Source: Chloroflexota bacterium (GTDB lineage Bacteria; Chloroflexota; Dormibacteria; CF-121). From it: DNA of 37,479 nt. Below, in pieces: positions 25,641 through 34,225 of the stretch. The notes beneath the pieces were generated by a model. That model had not been told where the DNA came from. It worked only from the letters and a program-made list of their open reading frames with translations, and searched no databases. The translations under genes and the position numbers were made by a program. Position 1 is the first letter of the stretch. The number at the start of each line of letters is the position of its first letter. The stretch spans positions 1 through 37,479 of the forward strand of contig VBDY01000130.1 in NCBI GenBank assembly GCA_005882775.1, given 5' to 3'.

Positions 25641-26653
25641 GCGAACGGGTGATCGGCGGCCAGCAGCGGACCGAGGACCAGGAGTTCGAGTGGAGCCTTC
25701 GCCCGGGCCGGCTCGCTGAGTTCATCGGCCAGGAGGCGATCAAGGCGAACCTGGAGATCCTGGTGAGGGCGGCCCACGGCCGAAACGAGCCGATCGAGCA
25801 CATCCTGATCGCCGGTCCCCCGGGGCTGGGGAAAACGACGCTGGCCAACATCATGGCGAACGAGATGGGGGTCGACATCCGGACCACGTCGGGCCCGGCG
25901 ATCGAGCACCAGGGTGCGCTCGCCTCGATCCTTACCAACCTGGAAGACCGCGACATCTTCTTCATCGATGAGATTCACCGCCTGGCCCGTCCGGTCGAAG
26001 AGAGTCTCTACCCGGCCATGGAAGACTTCAAGTTCGACTACGTGGGAGGCAAGGGGGCCGGCGCTCAGACCATCCGGCTCCAGCTGCCGAGATTCACGGT
26101 GATCGGTGCGACCACCAGACAGGGAATGCTGTCGGCGCCGCTACGCGACCGGTTCGGTGCGGTCTACGCCCTCTATTTCTACGACGCCGACGACCTTTTC
26201 CAGATCGTCCAGCGGTCTGCACGGTTGCTAAAGGTGGTGATCGACGACCCCGGCGCCCGGGTGATCGCCACCCGTGCGCGTGGTACCCCCCGGATCGCCA
26301 ACCGGTTGCTTCGCCGGGTCCGCGACTACGCCCAGGTCCGGGCGCAGGGTCGCATCGATGAGCAGGTGGCCCGCGATGCGCTCGCGATGCTGGACGTGGA
26401 TGAACTGGGTCTCGATGCCATCGATCGGCGCATCCTGCGCACCATCGCCGAGAAATACGAGGGGGGCCCGGTGGGCCTGGAGACGGTTGCCGTTTCGGTG
26501 TCCGAGGATCCCGAGACCGTCGAAGATGTCTACGAGCCGTTCTTGATGCAGCTCGGCTTCCTGGCTCGGACGCCGCGCGGACGGGTCGCGACCAAGCTGG
26601 CCTACGACCACCTGGGGCTGGTCAAGGTCACCGAGCAACCGCACCTGTTCTGA
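25637..26653 (+). CDS. ruvB: Holliday junction branch migration ATPase RuvB
   Basis: [61 protein letters not shown] overlapping ruvA stop. Confidence 0.98.
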   Translation: MSERVIGGQQRTEDQEFEWSLRPGRLAEFIGQEAIKANLEILVRAAHGRNEPIEHILIAGPPGLGKTTLANIMANEMGVDIRTTSGPAIEHQGALASILTNLEDRDIFFIDEIHRLARPVEESLYPAMEDFKFDYVGGKGAGAQTIRLQLPRFTVIGATTRQGMLSAPLRDRFGAVYALYFYDADDLFQIVQRSARLLKVVIDDPGARVIATRARGTPRIANRLLRRVRDYAQVRAQGRIDEQVARDALAMLDVDELGLDAIDRRILRTIAEKYEGGPVGLETVAVSVSEDPETVEDVYEPFLMQLGFLARTPRGRVATKLAYDHLGLVKVTEQPHLF

Positions 26654-27777
26654 TTCGCTCTCGTTCGGCGCAGCTCGTCGTCCTGGGGATGTCCGTCCTG
26701 CTGTCCGCTTTTTCCATCAACGTTTTCAGTGGAAGCCTGCCGCTCTACCTCTACCGGAGCCGCGGCTTCTCGGTTGATGCCATCGGGGTCCTGGTCGGGA
26801 TCGCATTCGTGGTGCAGCTGCTGGCCACCCTGCTGGTCGGACCGCTGGTCGACCGCCGGGGCGCCCGGCTTGCCGTCCGGCTGGGCAGCGGATGTTACCT
26901 GCTCGCCGCGCTCCTTTTCCTCTTGAACGGAACGTGGGTCTTGATCGGCACGGCTCGCATCCTGCAGGGACTTGGGTTCGCGCTCGTGGTGCCGGCCGCC
27001 TACAGCATGGTGCCCAACCTGGTCACCCCCCGGTTTCGGGGCACGGCCATGGGAGGCTTCGGCGCGTTCCTCAATGTTGCCCTGGCGGCGGGACCTCCTC
27101 TTGGCCTGTGGCTCCTGCGCCAGAGTCCGACGGCGCTGTTTGCGGCCGCTGTGGTGGCGGCAACCCTGGGCCTGGCCGTCAGCTGGATGCTCGGCCCGGA
27201 GCCGTCAGCCGACCGCCGCGCCGGCCTGTTCACATACGACGCGCGCTGGACGCCGCTGCTCGCCCTCACCTTTCTCACCGTGGTCTACTGGGGAGTTGTG
27301 ACGGCCTACCTTCCTATCGAAGTTCCGCGCGAGCAGGTGACTGCCGTCGGGTGGTTCTTTACGGCCGATGCGGTGGCGGTGCTGGTCTGCCGTATCCCGG
27401 CCGGGTTTTTCACGGATCGATACGGTGCCCGCTGGCTATTCCTTGGTGGAATCGGCCTGACCGCCGCGGCCGTCCTGCTTCTGCTGGCGCCGGCGTCCCT
27501 CGGGATCCTGGTCCTGGCCGGGATCGGAACCGGGGCCGGTGCCGCGCTCCTGTTTCCGCCCACCCTGGTCGAGCTCAGCAATCGAAGTCACGACCGAAAC
27601 CGAGGCACGGCGATGGCACTCTTCAGCACGAGCTTCGCTGCCGCCATCGGGGTCGGCAGCCTGGCCGGAGCTCCCATCGTGCAGCGATTCGGCTTTGGCG
27701 CGGCCATCGTGCTCAGCGCCCTGGTCTGTCTGGCCGCCGCTCCACTGGTGCTGGCGACCATCCATGAAAACCGCTGA
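26650..27777 (+). CDS. MFS transporter; start CTG 26650 (CTGA overlap with ruvB) or ATG 26689
   Basis: About 12 hydrophobic segments; [19 protein letters not shown] loop; frame continuous from 26650. Confidence 0.85.
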   Translation: MIRSRSAQLVVLGMSVLLSAFSINVFSGSLPLYLYRSRGFSVDAIGVLVGIAFVVQLLATLLVGPLVDRRGARLAVRLGSGCYLLAALLFLLNGTWVLIGTARILQGLGFALVVPAAYSMVPNLVTPRFRGTAMGGFGAFLNVALAAGPPLGLWLLRQSPTALFAAAVVAATLGLAVSWMLGPEPSADRRAGLFTYDARWTPLLALTFLTVVYWGVVTAYLPIEVPREQVTAVGWFFTADAVAVLVCRIPAGFFTDRYGARWLFLGGIGLTAAAVLLLLAPASLGILVLAGIGTGAGAALLFPPTLVELSNRSHDRNRGTAMALFSTSFAAAIGVGSLAGAPIVQRFGFGAAIVLSALVCLAAAPLVLATIHENR

Positions 27778-28822
27778 CTTCGACTACGCACTGCCCCGGA
27801 AGCTGATCGCGCAGCATCCGCCCCGGGCGCGCGACGGCGCCCGGATGATGGTGCTAGACCCGGCTGCCGGCCAGGTCAGCCACGCGGCTATCCGCGACCT
27901 TCCACGATTTCTTCGTCCGGGCGACCTCCTGGTGCTGAACGACAGCCGCGTGCTGCCGGCCAGGTTGATCGGGCGGCGGCCGGATGGGGGAGAGGCAGAG
28001 ATCCTGCTCCTCCGCCCCCTTAACGGACCTGTAAGTCACGAGTGGGAGGCGCTGGTCAGGCCGGCAAAGAAGCTGCCGGAGGGAACCGTGCTCGAGTACC
28101 AGGGGTCGTCCCTGACCGTTACCGTGCGCGGGCCGCAACGTGTCTCGCTCGCCGGGACCGACGATCCCCTGGGCGAGGTCCGGCGTATCGGGGTGATGCC
28201 GACGCCGCCCTACATCAAGGAGCGGCTCGACGACCCGGATCGCTACCAGACGATCTACGCCAGGCGCGAGGGGTCTGCGGCTGCGCCCACGGCGGGTCTC
28301 CACTTCACCTCCGAATTGCTCTCGGCGGTCCGGGACGCTGGCGTCGAGGTCGCATTCGTCACCCTGCACGTAGGGCTGGACACCTTCGCGCCGGTCCGGG
28401 TGGACAACCCGGTGCAGCATCCGATCCACAAGGAGGCGTTCGAGCTCGGCGCCGCCACCGCCAACGCAGTGATGGAGACCCGCAGGCGGAAGGGCCGGGT
28501 GGTGGCGGTCGGCACCACCTGCGTGCGTACTCTCGAGAGCTGCGCCGCGGACGGCATGGTCAGGCCGCGGGCGGGTTGGACCGACCTCCTGATCCTGCCG
28601 GGGTTTCGCTTTCGAGTTGTCGACGCCATGCTCACCAACTTCCACCTGCCCCGGAGCAGCCTCCTGATGCTGGTCAGCGCGTTCGCCGGCAGGGAGAGGG
28701 TCCTTGCCGCCTATGCCGAAGCCGTGCGCATGGGCTACCGGTTCTTCAGCTTTGGCGACTGCATGTTTATCACCGGGCGAGATCTCCCTCCCCCCTCGGG
28801 GGAGGGTGGGGGCCCGGCGTGA
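27764..28822 (+). CDS. queA: S-adenosylmethionine:tRNA ribosyltransferase-isomerase
   Basis: [70 protein letters not shown] 27764. Confidence 0.96.
   Translation: MKTADFDYALPRKLIAQHPPRARDGARMMVLDPAAGQVSHAAIRDLPRFLRPGDLLVLNDSRVLPARLIGRRPDGGEAEILLLRPLNGPVSHEWEALVRPAKKLPEGTVLEYQGSSLTVTVRGPQRVSLAGTDDPLGEVRRIGVMPTPPYIKERLDDPDRYQTIYARREGSAAAPTAGLHFTSELLSAVRDAGVEVAFVTLHVGLDTFAPVRVDNPVQHPIHKEAFELGAATANAVMETRRRKGRVVAVGTTCVRTLESCAADGMVRPRAGWTDLLILPGFRFRVVDAMLTNFHLPRSSLLMLVSAFAGRERVLAAYAEAVRMGYRFFSFGDCMFITGRDLPPPSGEGGGPA
28786..28806 (+). repeat. Perfect GC palindrome (REP-like) at the queA/tgt junction
   Basis: CCCTCCCCC-CTC-GGGGGAGGG, 9-bp perfect stem, in the 3' end of queA. Confidence 0.75.
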
Positions 28823-29928
28823 GCTTCCGACTGCTCGCCGAAGACTCCGGTGCGCGGCGGGGTGCGCTCCAGACCGCTCATGGGACGATTCGCACGCCGG
28901 CCTTCATGCCGGTCGGGACACAGGGCTCAGTCAAGGCGGTTAGCCCGGATGAGCTGCGCCAGCTGGGAGTGGAGGTCGTGCTGGGCAATACCTATCACCT
29001 GGCCCTCCGACCCGGAGCGCTCCGAATTGCTGAGCTCGGTGGGCTGCACAGGTTCATGGCCTGGGACGGCGCCATCCTGACCGATAGCGGAGGCTTCCAG
29101 GTGTTCAGCCTGGACCACCTGGTCAGGGTGGGCGAGGAGGGGGCGACCTTCCGGTCACACCTGGACGGCTCCCAACAGGATTTCACGCCCGAGTCGGTGA
29201 TGGCGGTACAGCGACAGCTAGGCTCGGACATCGCCATGGCGTTTGACGAGCCGGTCCCCTGGCCCTCAGACACCGGCCGGAGCCGGGCCGCCATGGAGCG
29301 CACCCATCGGTGGGCCGACCGGTTCCTTCGCGAGCCGGCGGGGCCAGGGCAGCTTCGCTTCGGGATCGCCCAGGGCGGCTTCGACCCCAGCCTTCGGGCC
29401 GAGAGCGCGCAAACCCTTGGCGTGATGGCATTCGACGGATTCGCGGTCGGTGGCCTGAGCCTGGGCGAACCGAAGCCGCTCACCTACGAGCTGGTCGCGC
29501 TGCAAACCGAGCAGTTACCGCGCGACCGGCCGCGCTACCTGATGGGTGTCGGAACCCCGCTCGACCTGGTGGAGGCGGTCTCGCGGGGGATCGACCTCTT
29601 CGATTGCGTCCTGCCCACCCGGATTGCCCGTAACGGATCGGTCCTGACTCGCGCTGGCCGGATCAACTTGCGAAACCGGCGCTTCGCGGGCGACGCGGGG
29701 CCGCTCGAAGACGGCTGCGACTGCTACGCGTGCGCCCGGTTCAGCCGCGCATACCTGCGCCACCTGTTCATGGCCGGGGAAATCCTGGCCCACCGGCTGG
29801 CCTCGATCCACAACCTGCGGGTGCTGGTAGGGCTGGTGGGTGAGCTCCGGGATGCCATCGAGGCTGGTCGCTTTCATCAGGTCTCCGCCCGGTTGCGCGA
29901 GCAATGGCTGGCGGCGCCCCTGCCCTGA
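28819..29928 (+). CDS. tgt: tRNA-guanine transglycosylase
   Basis: TPAFMPVGTQGSVKAV, ILTDSGGFQVFSL, GGLSLGEPK, YLMGVGTPLDLVEAV, Zn site CDCYAC; GTG 28819 overlapping queA stop. Confidence 0.96.
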   Translation: MSFRLLAEDSGARRGALQTAHGTIRTPAFMPVGTQGSVKAVSPDELRQLGVEVVLGNTYHLALRPGALRIAELGGLHRFMAWDGAILTDSGGFQVFSLDHLVRVGEEGATFRSHLDGSQQDFTPESVMAVQRQLGSDIAMAFDEPVPWPSDTGRSRAAMERTHRWADRFLREPAGPGQLRFGIAQGGFDPSLRAESAQTLGVMAFDGFAVGGLSLGEPKPLTYELVALQTEQLPRDRPRYLMGVGTPLDLVEAVSRGIDLFDCVLPTRIARNGSVLTRAGRINLRNRRFAGDAGPLEDGCDCYACARFSRAYLRHLFMAGEILAHRLASIHNLRVLVGLVGELRDAIEAGRFHQVSARLREQWLAAPLP

Positions 29929-29965
29929 GCCTGCCCGCCAGCCAAACCTTCTCATGACCGCGCCC

Positions 29966-29971
29966 TATACT
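29966..29971 (+). promoter_or_regulatory. Candidate secD -10 box TATACT
   Basis: TATACT ending 12 nt before the secD ATG; no Shine-Dalgarno between. Confidence 0.5.
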
Positions 29972-29983
29972 TTCGATCGGTAA

Positions 29984-31390
29984 ATGCGCGCCAACCGCAA
30001 TCTGCTGCTCCTGATCGTCGCGATCGCCCTGATCGCCGGATTTGTTGACGGGTACGCGTACATCTACCGGGTGGCCACCCACCAGTCGCTCACCGGGCCG
30101 ATCAACAGCCGTCCTTCGCTCTCGATCCCATTCCTTGGTATCAAGCAGGACATCTACATCCACAAGGGGCTCGACCTGGAAGGGGGCACCCACCTGGAGC
30201 TGCAGATCACGAACGTCCGCTCGGGAATGGCCATCAACGATGCGCGCGACGTCGCTCTGAACATCCTCGAACGGCGCGTAAACGCGAGCGGCTACGCGGA
30301 GTCGGTGGTGCGGCCAGAAGGCAACGACCGGATCATCGTCGAGCTGCCCGGCGTCAACCTGGAACAGGCCAAGCAGCTGCTGGGAAAGACCTCATACCTG
30401 ACCATCTGGACCTGGGTTCCCGGAACCCCCGACGCCACCACCCTGGCCCAGCTGAACCCGAACGACGCCCAGAAATACTCGGGTTTCAAGCCGCAGTACA
30501 CCGGCATCGACGGCAGCATGATCACCAGCGCCGCCCGCTCGGCGGATCAGAACACCGGGCTTCCGATCGTGACCTTCTCCCTGAACTCTCAGGGAGCCAG
30601 CAAGTTCTGCACCCTGACCCAGGCGCTCGTGGCGAAAGGGGTGGGGACCACCGAGAACCACATTGCAATCTTCCTGGACAAGGACCTGATCTCCGATGCC
30701 CAGGTGAACGACGCGATCTGCGGCGGCAGCGGACAGATCAGCGGCGGATTCACGGTCGACAGCGCCCAGCAGCTTTCCGTCCAGCTCAACTCGGGCGCGT
30801 TGCCGGGCGTCATCAACATCATCCAGAGCACCGAGGTGGGAGCCACGCTGGGCGCCAACACCGTCCGGCTGAGCCTGCTGGCGGGCGCCTTTGGCCTGGC
30901 CATCGTCATCCTCTTCATGCTGCTCTACTACCGGCTGCCGGGCGTGGTGGCCAGCCTGGCGCTGCTACTGTATGCGGCGATTACCCTGGCCATCTTCAAG
31001 CTCCTCGGCATCACCCTGACGCTGGCCGGGCTCGCCGGATTCATCCTCTCGGTCGGAATGGCGGTGGACGCCAACGTCCTCATCTTCGAACGCGTCAAAG
31101 AGGAGCTTCGCGCAGGCCGGACCCTGTCGGCTGCCATGGAGGCGGGCGTCTCGCGGGCCTGGCCGGCCATCCGTGATTCGAACATCTCAACGCTGATCAC
31201 CTGCTTCGTCCTTTACTTCTTCGGCGCGCCGCTTATCAAGGGCTTCGCCATCACGCTGGCGATCGGGGTGGGGGTGAGCATGTTCTCGGCGATCGTGACC
31301 ACCCAGCAGCTCCTCCAGGTGATCGCCGGCCTGCGCCCGGCGCGACGATTGGCCTTCTATGGGGTGCAGGCGCCCCCCAGGGCCGCCTAG
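29984..31390 (+). CDS. secD: Protein translocase subunit SecD
   Basis: KGLDLEGGTHLELQI, NASGYAESVVRPEGNDRIIVELPG, SVGMAVDANVLIFERVKEEL. Confidence 0.95.
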   Translation: MRANRNLLLLIVAIALIAGFVDGYAYIYRVATHQSLTGPINSRPSLSIPFLGIKQDIYIHKGLDLEGGTHLELQITNVRSGMAINDARDVALNILERRVNASGYAESVVRPEGNDRIIVELPGVNLEQAKQLLGKTSYLTIWTWVPGTPDATTLAQLNPNDAQKYSGFKPQYTGIDGSMITSAARSADQNTGLPIVTFSLNSQGASKFCTLTQALVAKGVGTTENHIAIFLDKDLISDAQVNDAICGGSGQISGGFTVDSAQQLSVQLNSGALPGVINIIQSTEVGATLGANTVRLSLLAGAFGLAIVILFMLLYYRLPGVVASLALLLYAAITLAIFKLLGITLTLAGLAGFILSVGMAVDANVLIFERVKEELRAGRTLSAAMEAGVSRAWPAIRDSNISTLITCFVLYFFGAPLIKGFAITLAIGVGVSMFSAIVTTQQLLQVIAGLRPARRLAFYGVQAPPRAA

Positions 31391-31393
31391 CCG

Positions 31394-32260
31394 ATGAACA
31401 TCGTCGGACGCCGCAACTGGTACTTCCTGCTCTCGCTCCTGATCATCCTGCCGGGCATCATCTCGATGGCCACGGTGGGATTCCGCCTCGGCATCGACTT
31501 CGCCGGCGGCAACCAGCTGAGCCTGACCTTCAAGCAACCGATCCAGGCCACCGCCGTCCAGAAGGAGGTCGACACCTTCAACGTCGAGGGGACGGTCCAG
31601 CAAGCCGGCTCGAACCAGGTCCTGATCACGACCAAGCCGCTGTCGAACGACCAGGAGGCAAGCATTCGAAAGGACCTGGAAAGCAAATTCGGCGGCATCA
31701 CCGACATCAGCACCCAGTTTGTCGGCCCGTTGATCGCCAGGGAGCTGGTCGTGGGGGCGGCCGGGCTGATCTTGATCGCCTCGATCCTCATCGTGATCTA
31801 CCTGAGCATCCGATTCAGCCCGGCCTTCGCCTTCTGCGCCATCCTGGCTTTGCTGCACGACGTCTTCGTGCTCACCGGGGTCTACTCCATCCTGGGAAAG
31901 ATCTTCAACCTGCCCCTGGGTGAGATCAACACCCTGTTCGTCACGGCCGCCCTGACCGTGATCGGGTTCTCGGTTCACGACACCATCGTCATCTTCGACC
32001 GGATCCGCGAGAACCTCCGTCAGGCCAGCCGGCTGACCTTCGAGCAGAATGTGAACCTCAGCATCATTCAGTCGCTGGCACGGTCGCTGAACACCTCCCT
32101 TACCGTCGTGTTCGTGCTGGTTGCGCTCTTCCTGATCTCGCCGACGAGCATCAAGGGATTCACTCTTGCGCTCCTGATCGGGATCGTCAGCGGCACCTAC
32201 TCGTCGATCTTCAATGCCAGCCCGCTGCTCGTCGTCTGGCGACGGCTGAATCCTCGATAA
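31394..32260 (+). CDS. secF: Protein translocase subunit SecF
   Basis: RLGIDFAGGNQL, TVIGFSVHDTIVIFDRIREN, FNASPLLVVW. Confidence 0.95.
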   Translation: MNIVGRRNWYFLLSLLIILPGIISMATVGFRLGIDFAGGNQLSLTFKQPIQATAVQKEVDTFNVEGTVQQAGSNQVLITTKPLSNDQEASIRKDLESKFGGITDISTQFVGPLIARELVVGAAGLILIASILIVIYLSIRFSPAFAFCAILALLHDVFVLTGVYSILGKIFNLPLGEINTLFVTAALTVIGFSVHDTIVIFDRIRENLRQASRLTFEQNVNLSIIQSLARSLNTSLTVVFVLVALFLISPTSIKGFTLALLIGIVSGTYSSIFNASPLLVVWRRLNPR

Positions 32261-32268
32261 GCGCGGGG

Positions 32269-32274
32269 TATACT
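32269..32274 (+). promoter_or_regulatory. Candidate -10 box (TATACT) of the rimP-nusA-ylxR-infB operon
   Basis: TATACT in the secF-rimP gap. Confidence 0.5.
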
Positions 32275-32306
32275 CAGAGTTGAAGTGAATATCGGGTTCT
32301 TGGTTA

Positions 32307-32330
32307 GGGGCCGCGGGCCCTTTTTCTTTT
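32307..32330 (+). terminator. Terminator/attenuator-like hairpin directly before rimP
   Basis: GGGCC-GCG-GGCCC followed by TTTTTCTTTT and then cATG. Confidence 0.6.
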
Positions 32331-32331
32331 C

Positions 32332-32808
32332 ATGGCTGGCACCGAGGCCGCGCTGACCCGGCTCCGGGAGCTGTTTCGGCCGACGCTCGACTTCCTTGGC
32401 TACGAGCTCTATGACCTCAAGCTCACCGGTTCCGGTGGGCACCCAACTCTTTTAGTCGCCATCGACAGGCCGCAGGGGGTCAGCCTCGATGATTGCGAGA
32501 AGGTCAGCAAATCGTTGAGCGCGCTGCTGGACCAGGCCGACCCGCTCCCGACCCGGTATGACCTCGAGGTCTCATCACCCGGGGCCGAGCGACCGCTGCG
32601 GACTATCGACGAGTACCGTCGCTTCCTCGGACGGCGCGCCAACATCCGCTACCGGATGGGGGAGAGTGAGCGAGTCGCCGAAGGCCGGCTCCTGGCCGTC
32701 TCCAGCGAACAGGTCGAACTGCGTTTGCGCGACTCGAAAAAACATGAGGAGACGGTCACGGTGCCGTTCCCCGATATCCTGGCGGCTCGTCTGGCCGTCG
32801 ACCTGTAA
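32332..32808 (+). CDS. rimP: Ribosome maturation factor RimP
   Basis: YELYDLKLTGSGGHPTLLVAIDRPQGVSLDDCEKVSKSLSALLDQADPLPTRYDLEVSSPGAERPL. Confidence 0.95.
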   Translation: MAGTEAALTRLRELFRPTLDFLGYELYDLKLTGSGGHPTLLVAIDRPQGVSLDDCEKVSKSLSALLDQADPLPTRYDLEVSSPGAERPLRTIDEYRRFLGRRANIRYRMGESERVAEGRLLAVSSEQVELRLRDSKKHEETVTVPFPDILAARLAVDL

Positions 32809-32813
32809 GTCAC

Positions 32814-33920
32814 ATGTTGAAGCCGGACTTCATCAAGGCGCTCGACCAGGTCCAGGAGGAGAAGGGGATCTCCAAGCAATCCCTGCTCTCACTCGTGGAA
32901 AGCGCCCTGGCCACCGCCTATCGCCGCGCCTTCAACCCGCCCGACGCCATCCGGGTCCAGGTCGACCCGGGTACGGCCGAGATCGCCATCTTCGGCCGGC
33001 GCCGGGTGGTGGAGCAGGTGAGCGATCCGGGTACCGAGGTCTCCCTGGACGAGGCTAAGGCGGCGCGTCCAGGTGTTGAACCGGGCCAGGTGGTCGAGGT
33101 CCCCCTGCCCACCGATGATTTTGCCCGGCTGGCCGCGCAGATCAGCAAGCAGGTCGTCTTCCAGCGACTGCGCGACGCGGAAAAGGAGCAGGTGCTCCGG
33201 GATGTGCTCGAGCACAAGGGCGAGATGGTGAGCGGAGTGGTCGAGCGGATCGCCGACCACTCGGACGGCAAGACCGTCTACCTGGAGCTCGGCAAGGCGG
33301 AGGGCGTGCTTGCTCCCGAGGAGCAGATTCCCGACGAGGTGCTTCGTCCGGGACAGTACCTCAAGGTGCTGCTGCTGGACGAGCGCAAACGTGGCCGTGG
33401 AGCCCAGGTCAACGTCTCGCGCGCCCACAAGGCACTCGTGCGCCGCCTGCTCGAGTTCGAGATCCCCGAGCTCCAGTCGGGCGCCGTCATTATTCGGGCG
33501 CTGGCGCGCGAGCCGGGGGTGCGCAGCAAGGTGGCTGTCTCCGCGCACCAGGAGGGGATCGACCCGGTGGGCGCCTGCGTAGGACCCAAGGGTGTTCGGA
33601 TCCGCAGCGTCGTCGGAGAGCTCGGTACCGAGCGGGTGGACATCATTCCCTGGGCCGATGAGCCGGAGCGTCTGGTCGCGAACGCCCTCAGCCCGGCCCA
33701 GGTCAGCCGGGTGGAAATCGACCGCGAGTCCAGGACCGCGACCGCGCACGTCCCTGACAACCAGCTTTCACTGGCGATCGGGAAGGACGGCCAGAACGCC
33801 CGGCTCGCCGCCAAGCTGACCGGCTGGCGGATCGACATCAAGCCCGAACCTGCTGGCGCCGCGGAAGCGAACGCCTCCGCCGTGGCCGGCGCACCGCCGC
33901 CCGGAGATGCAGCTGGCTGA
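32814..33920 (+). CDS. nusA: Transcription termination/antitermination protein NusA
   Basis: S1 and KH domains: SRAHKALVRRLLEFEIPE, DPVGACVGPKGVRIRSVVGELGTERVDII, QLSLAIGKDGQNARLAAKLTGWRIDI. Confidence 0.97.
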   Translation: MLKPDFIKALDQVQEEKGISKQSLLSLVESALATAYRRAFNPPDAIRVQVDPGTAEIAIFGRRRVVEQVSDPGTEVSLDEAKAARPGVEPGQVVEVPLPTDDFARLAAQISKQVVFQRLRDAEKEQVLRDVLEHKGEMVSGVVERIADHSDGKTVYLELGKAEGVLAPEEQIPDEVLRPGQYLKVLLLDERKRGRGAQVNVSRAHKALVRRLLEFEIPELQSGAVIIRALAREPGVRSKVAVSAHQEGIDPVGACVGPKGVRIRSVVGELGTERVDIIPWADEPERLVANALSPAQVSRVEIDRESRTATAHVPDNQLSLAIGKDGQNARLAAKLTGWRIDIKPEPAGAAEANASAVAGAPPPGDAAG

Positions 33921-34185
33921 GCCCGAGCGGACCTGCGTCGGGTGCCGGCAGGTCAAGCCCAAGCGGGAGCTCGTCCGCGTGGTCGCCACCGAGACCGGGG
34001 CAGAGGCCGACTTGAGCGGCCGCCGGCCGGGGCGAGGAGCCTATCTCTGCCGGCAGGATGCCTGCTGGCGCGAGGCCGCCCGGCGTCGCAGCCTGGACCG
34101 TGCGTTACATCTGAAGCTGGACAGCAACGATTGGTCTCGGCTTCGGGCGGGAATACTTACAGAGCTCTCCTCGCAGGCAAGGTAG
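33907..34185 (+). CDS. ylxR: YlxR family RNA-binding protein
   Basis: RTCVGCRQVKPKRELVRVV...GRRPGRGAYLCRQDACWREA; located between nusA and infB. Confidence 0.9.
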   Translation: MQLAEPERTCVGCRQVKPKRELVRVVATETGAEADLSGRRPGRGAYLCRQDACWREAARRRSLDRALHLKLDSNDWSRLRAGILTELSSQAR

Positions 34186-34225
34186 CCTTATCATTGCCTG
34201 TTGAGTTGCAAAGGATGGAACTGAC

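Noticed and set aside
26892-27767. 291-aa alternative-frame ORF in the second MFS gene
   Set aside because: Low-complexity Arg/Gly/Pro shadow ORF.
28042-28818. 777-bp in-frame open extension upstream of tgt (ORF 28042..29928, 628 aa)
   Set aside because: Runs through queA in another frame; Arg/Gly/Pro/Ala-rich GC artefact. Real tgt begins at GTG 28819.
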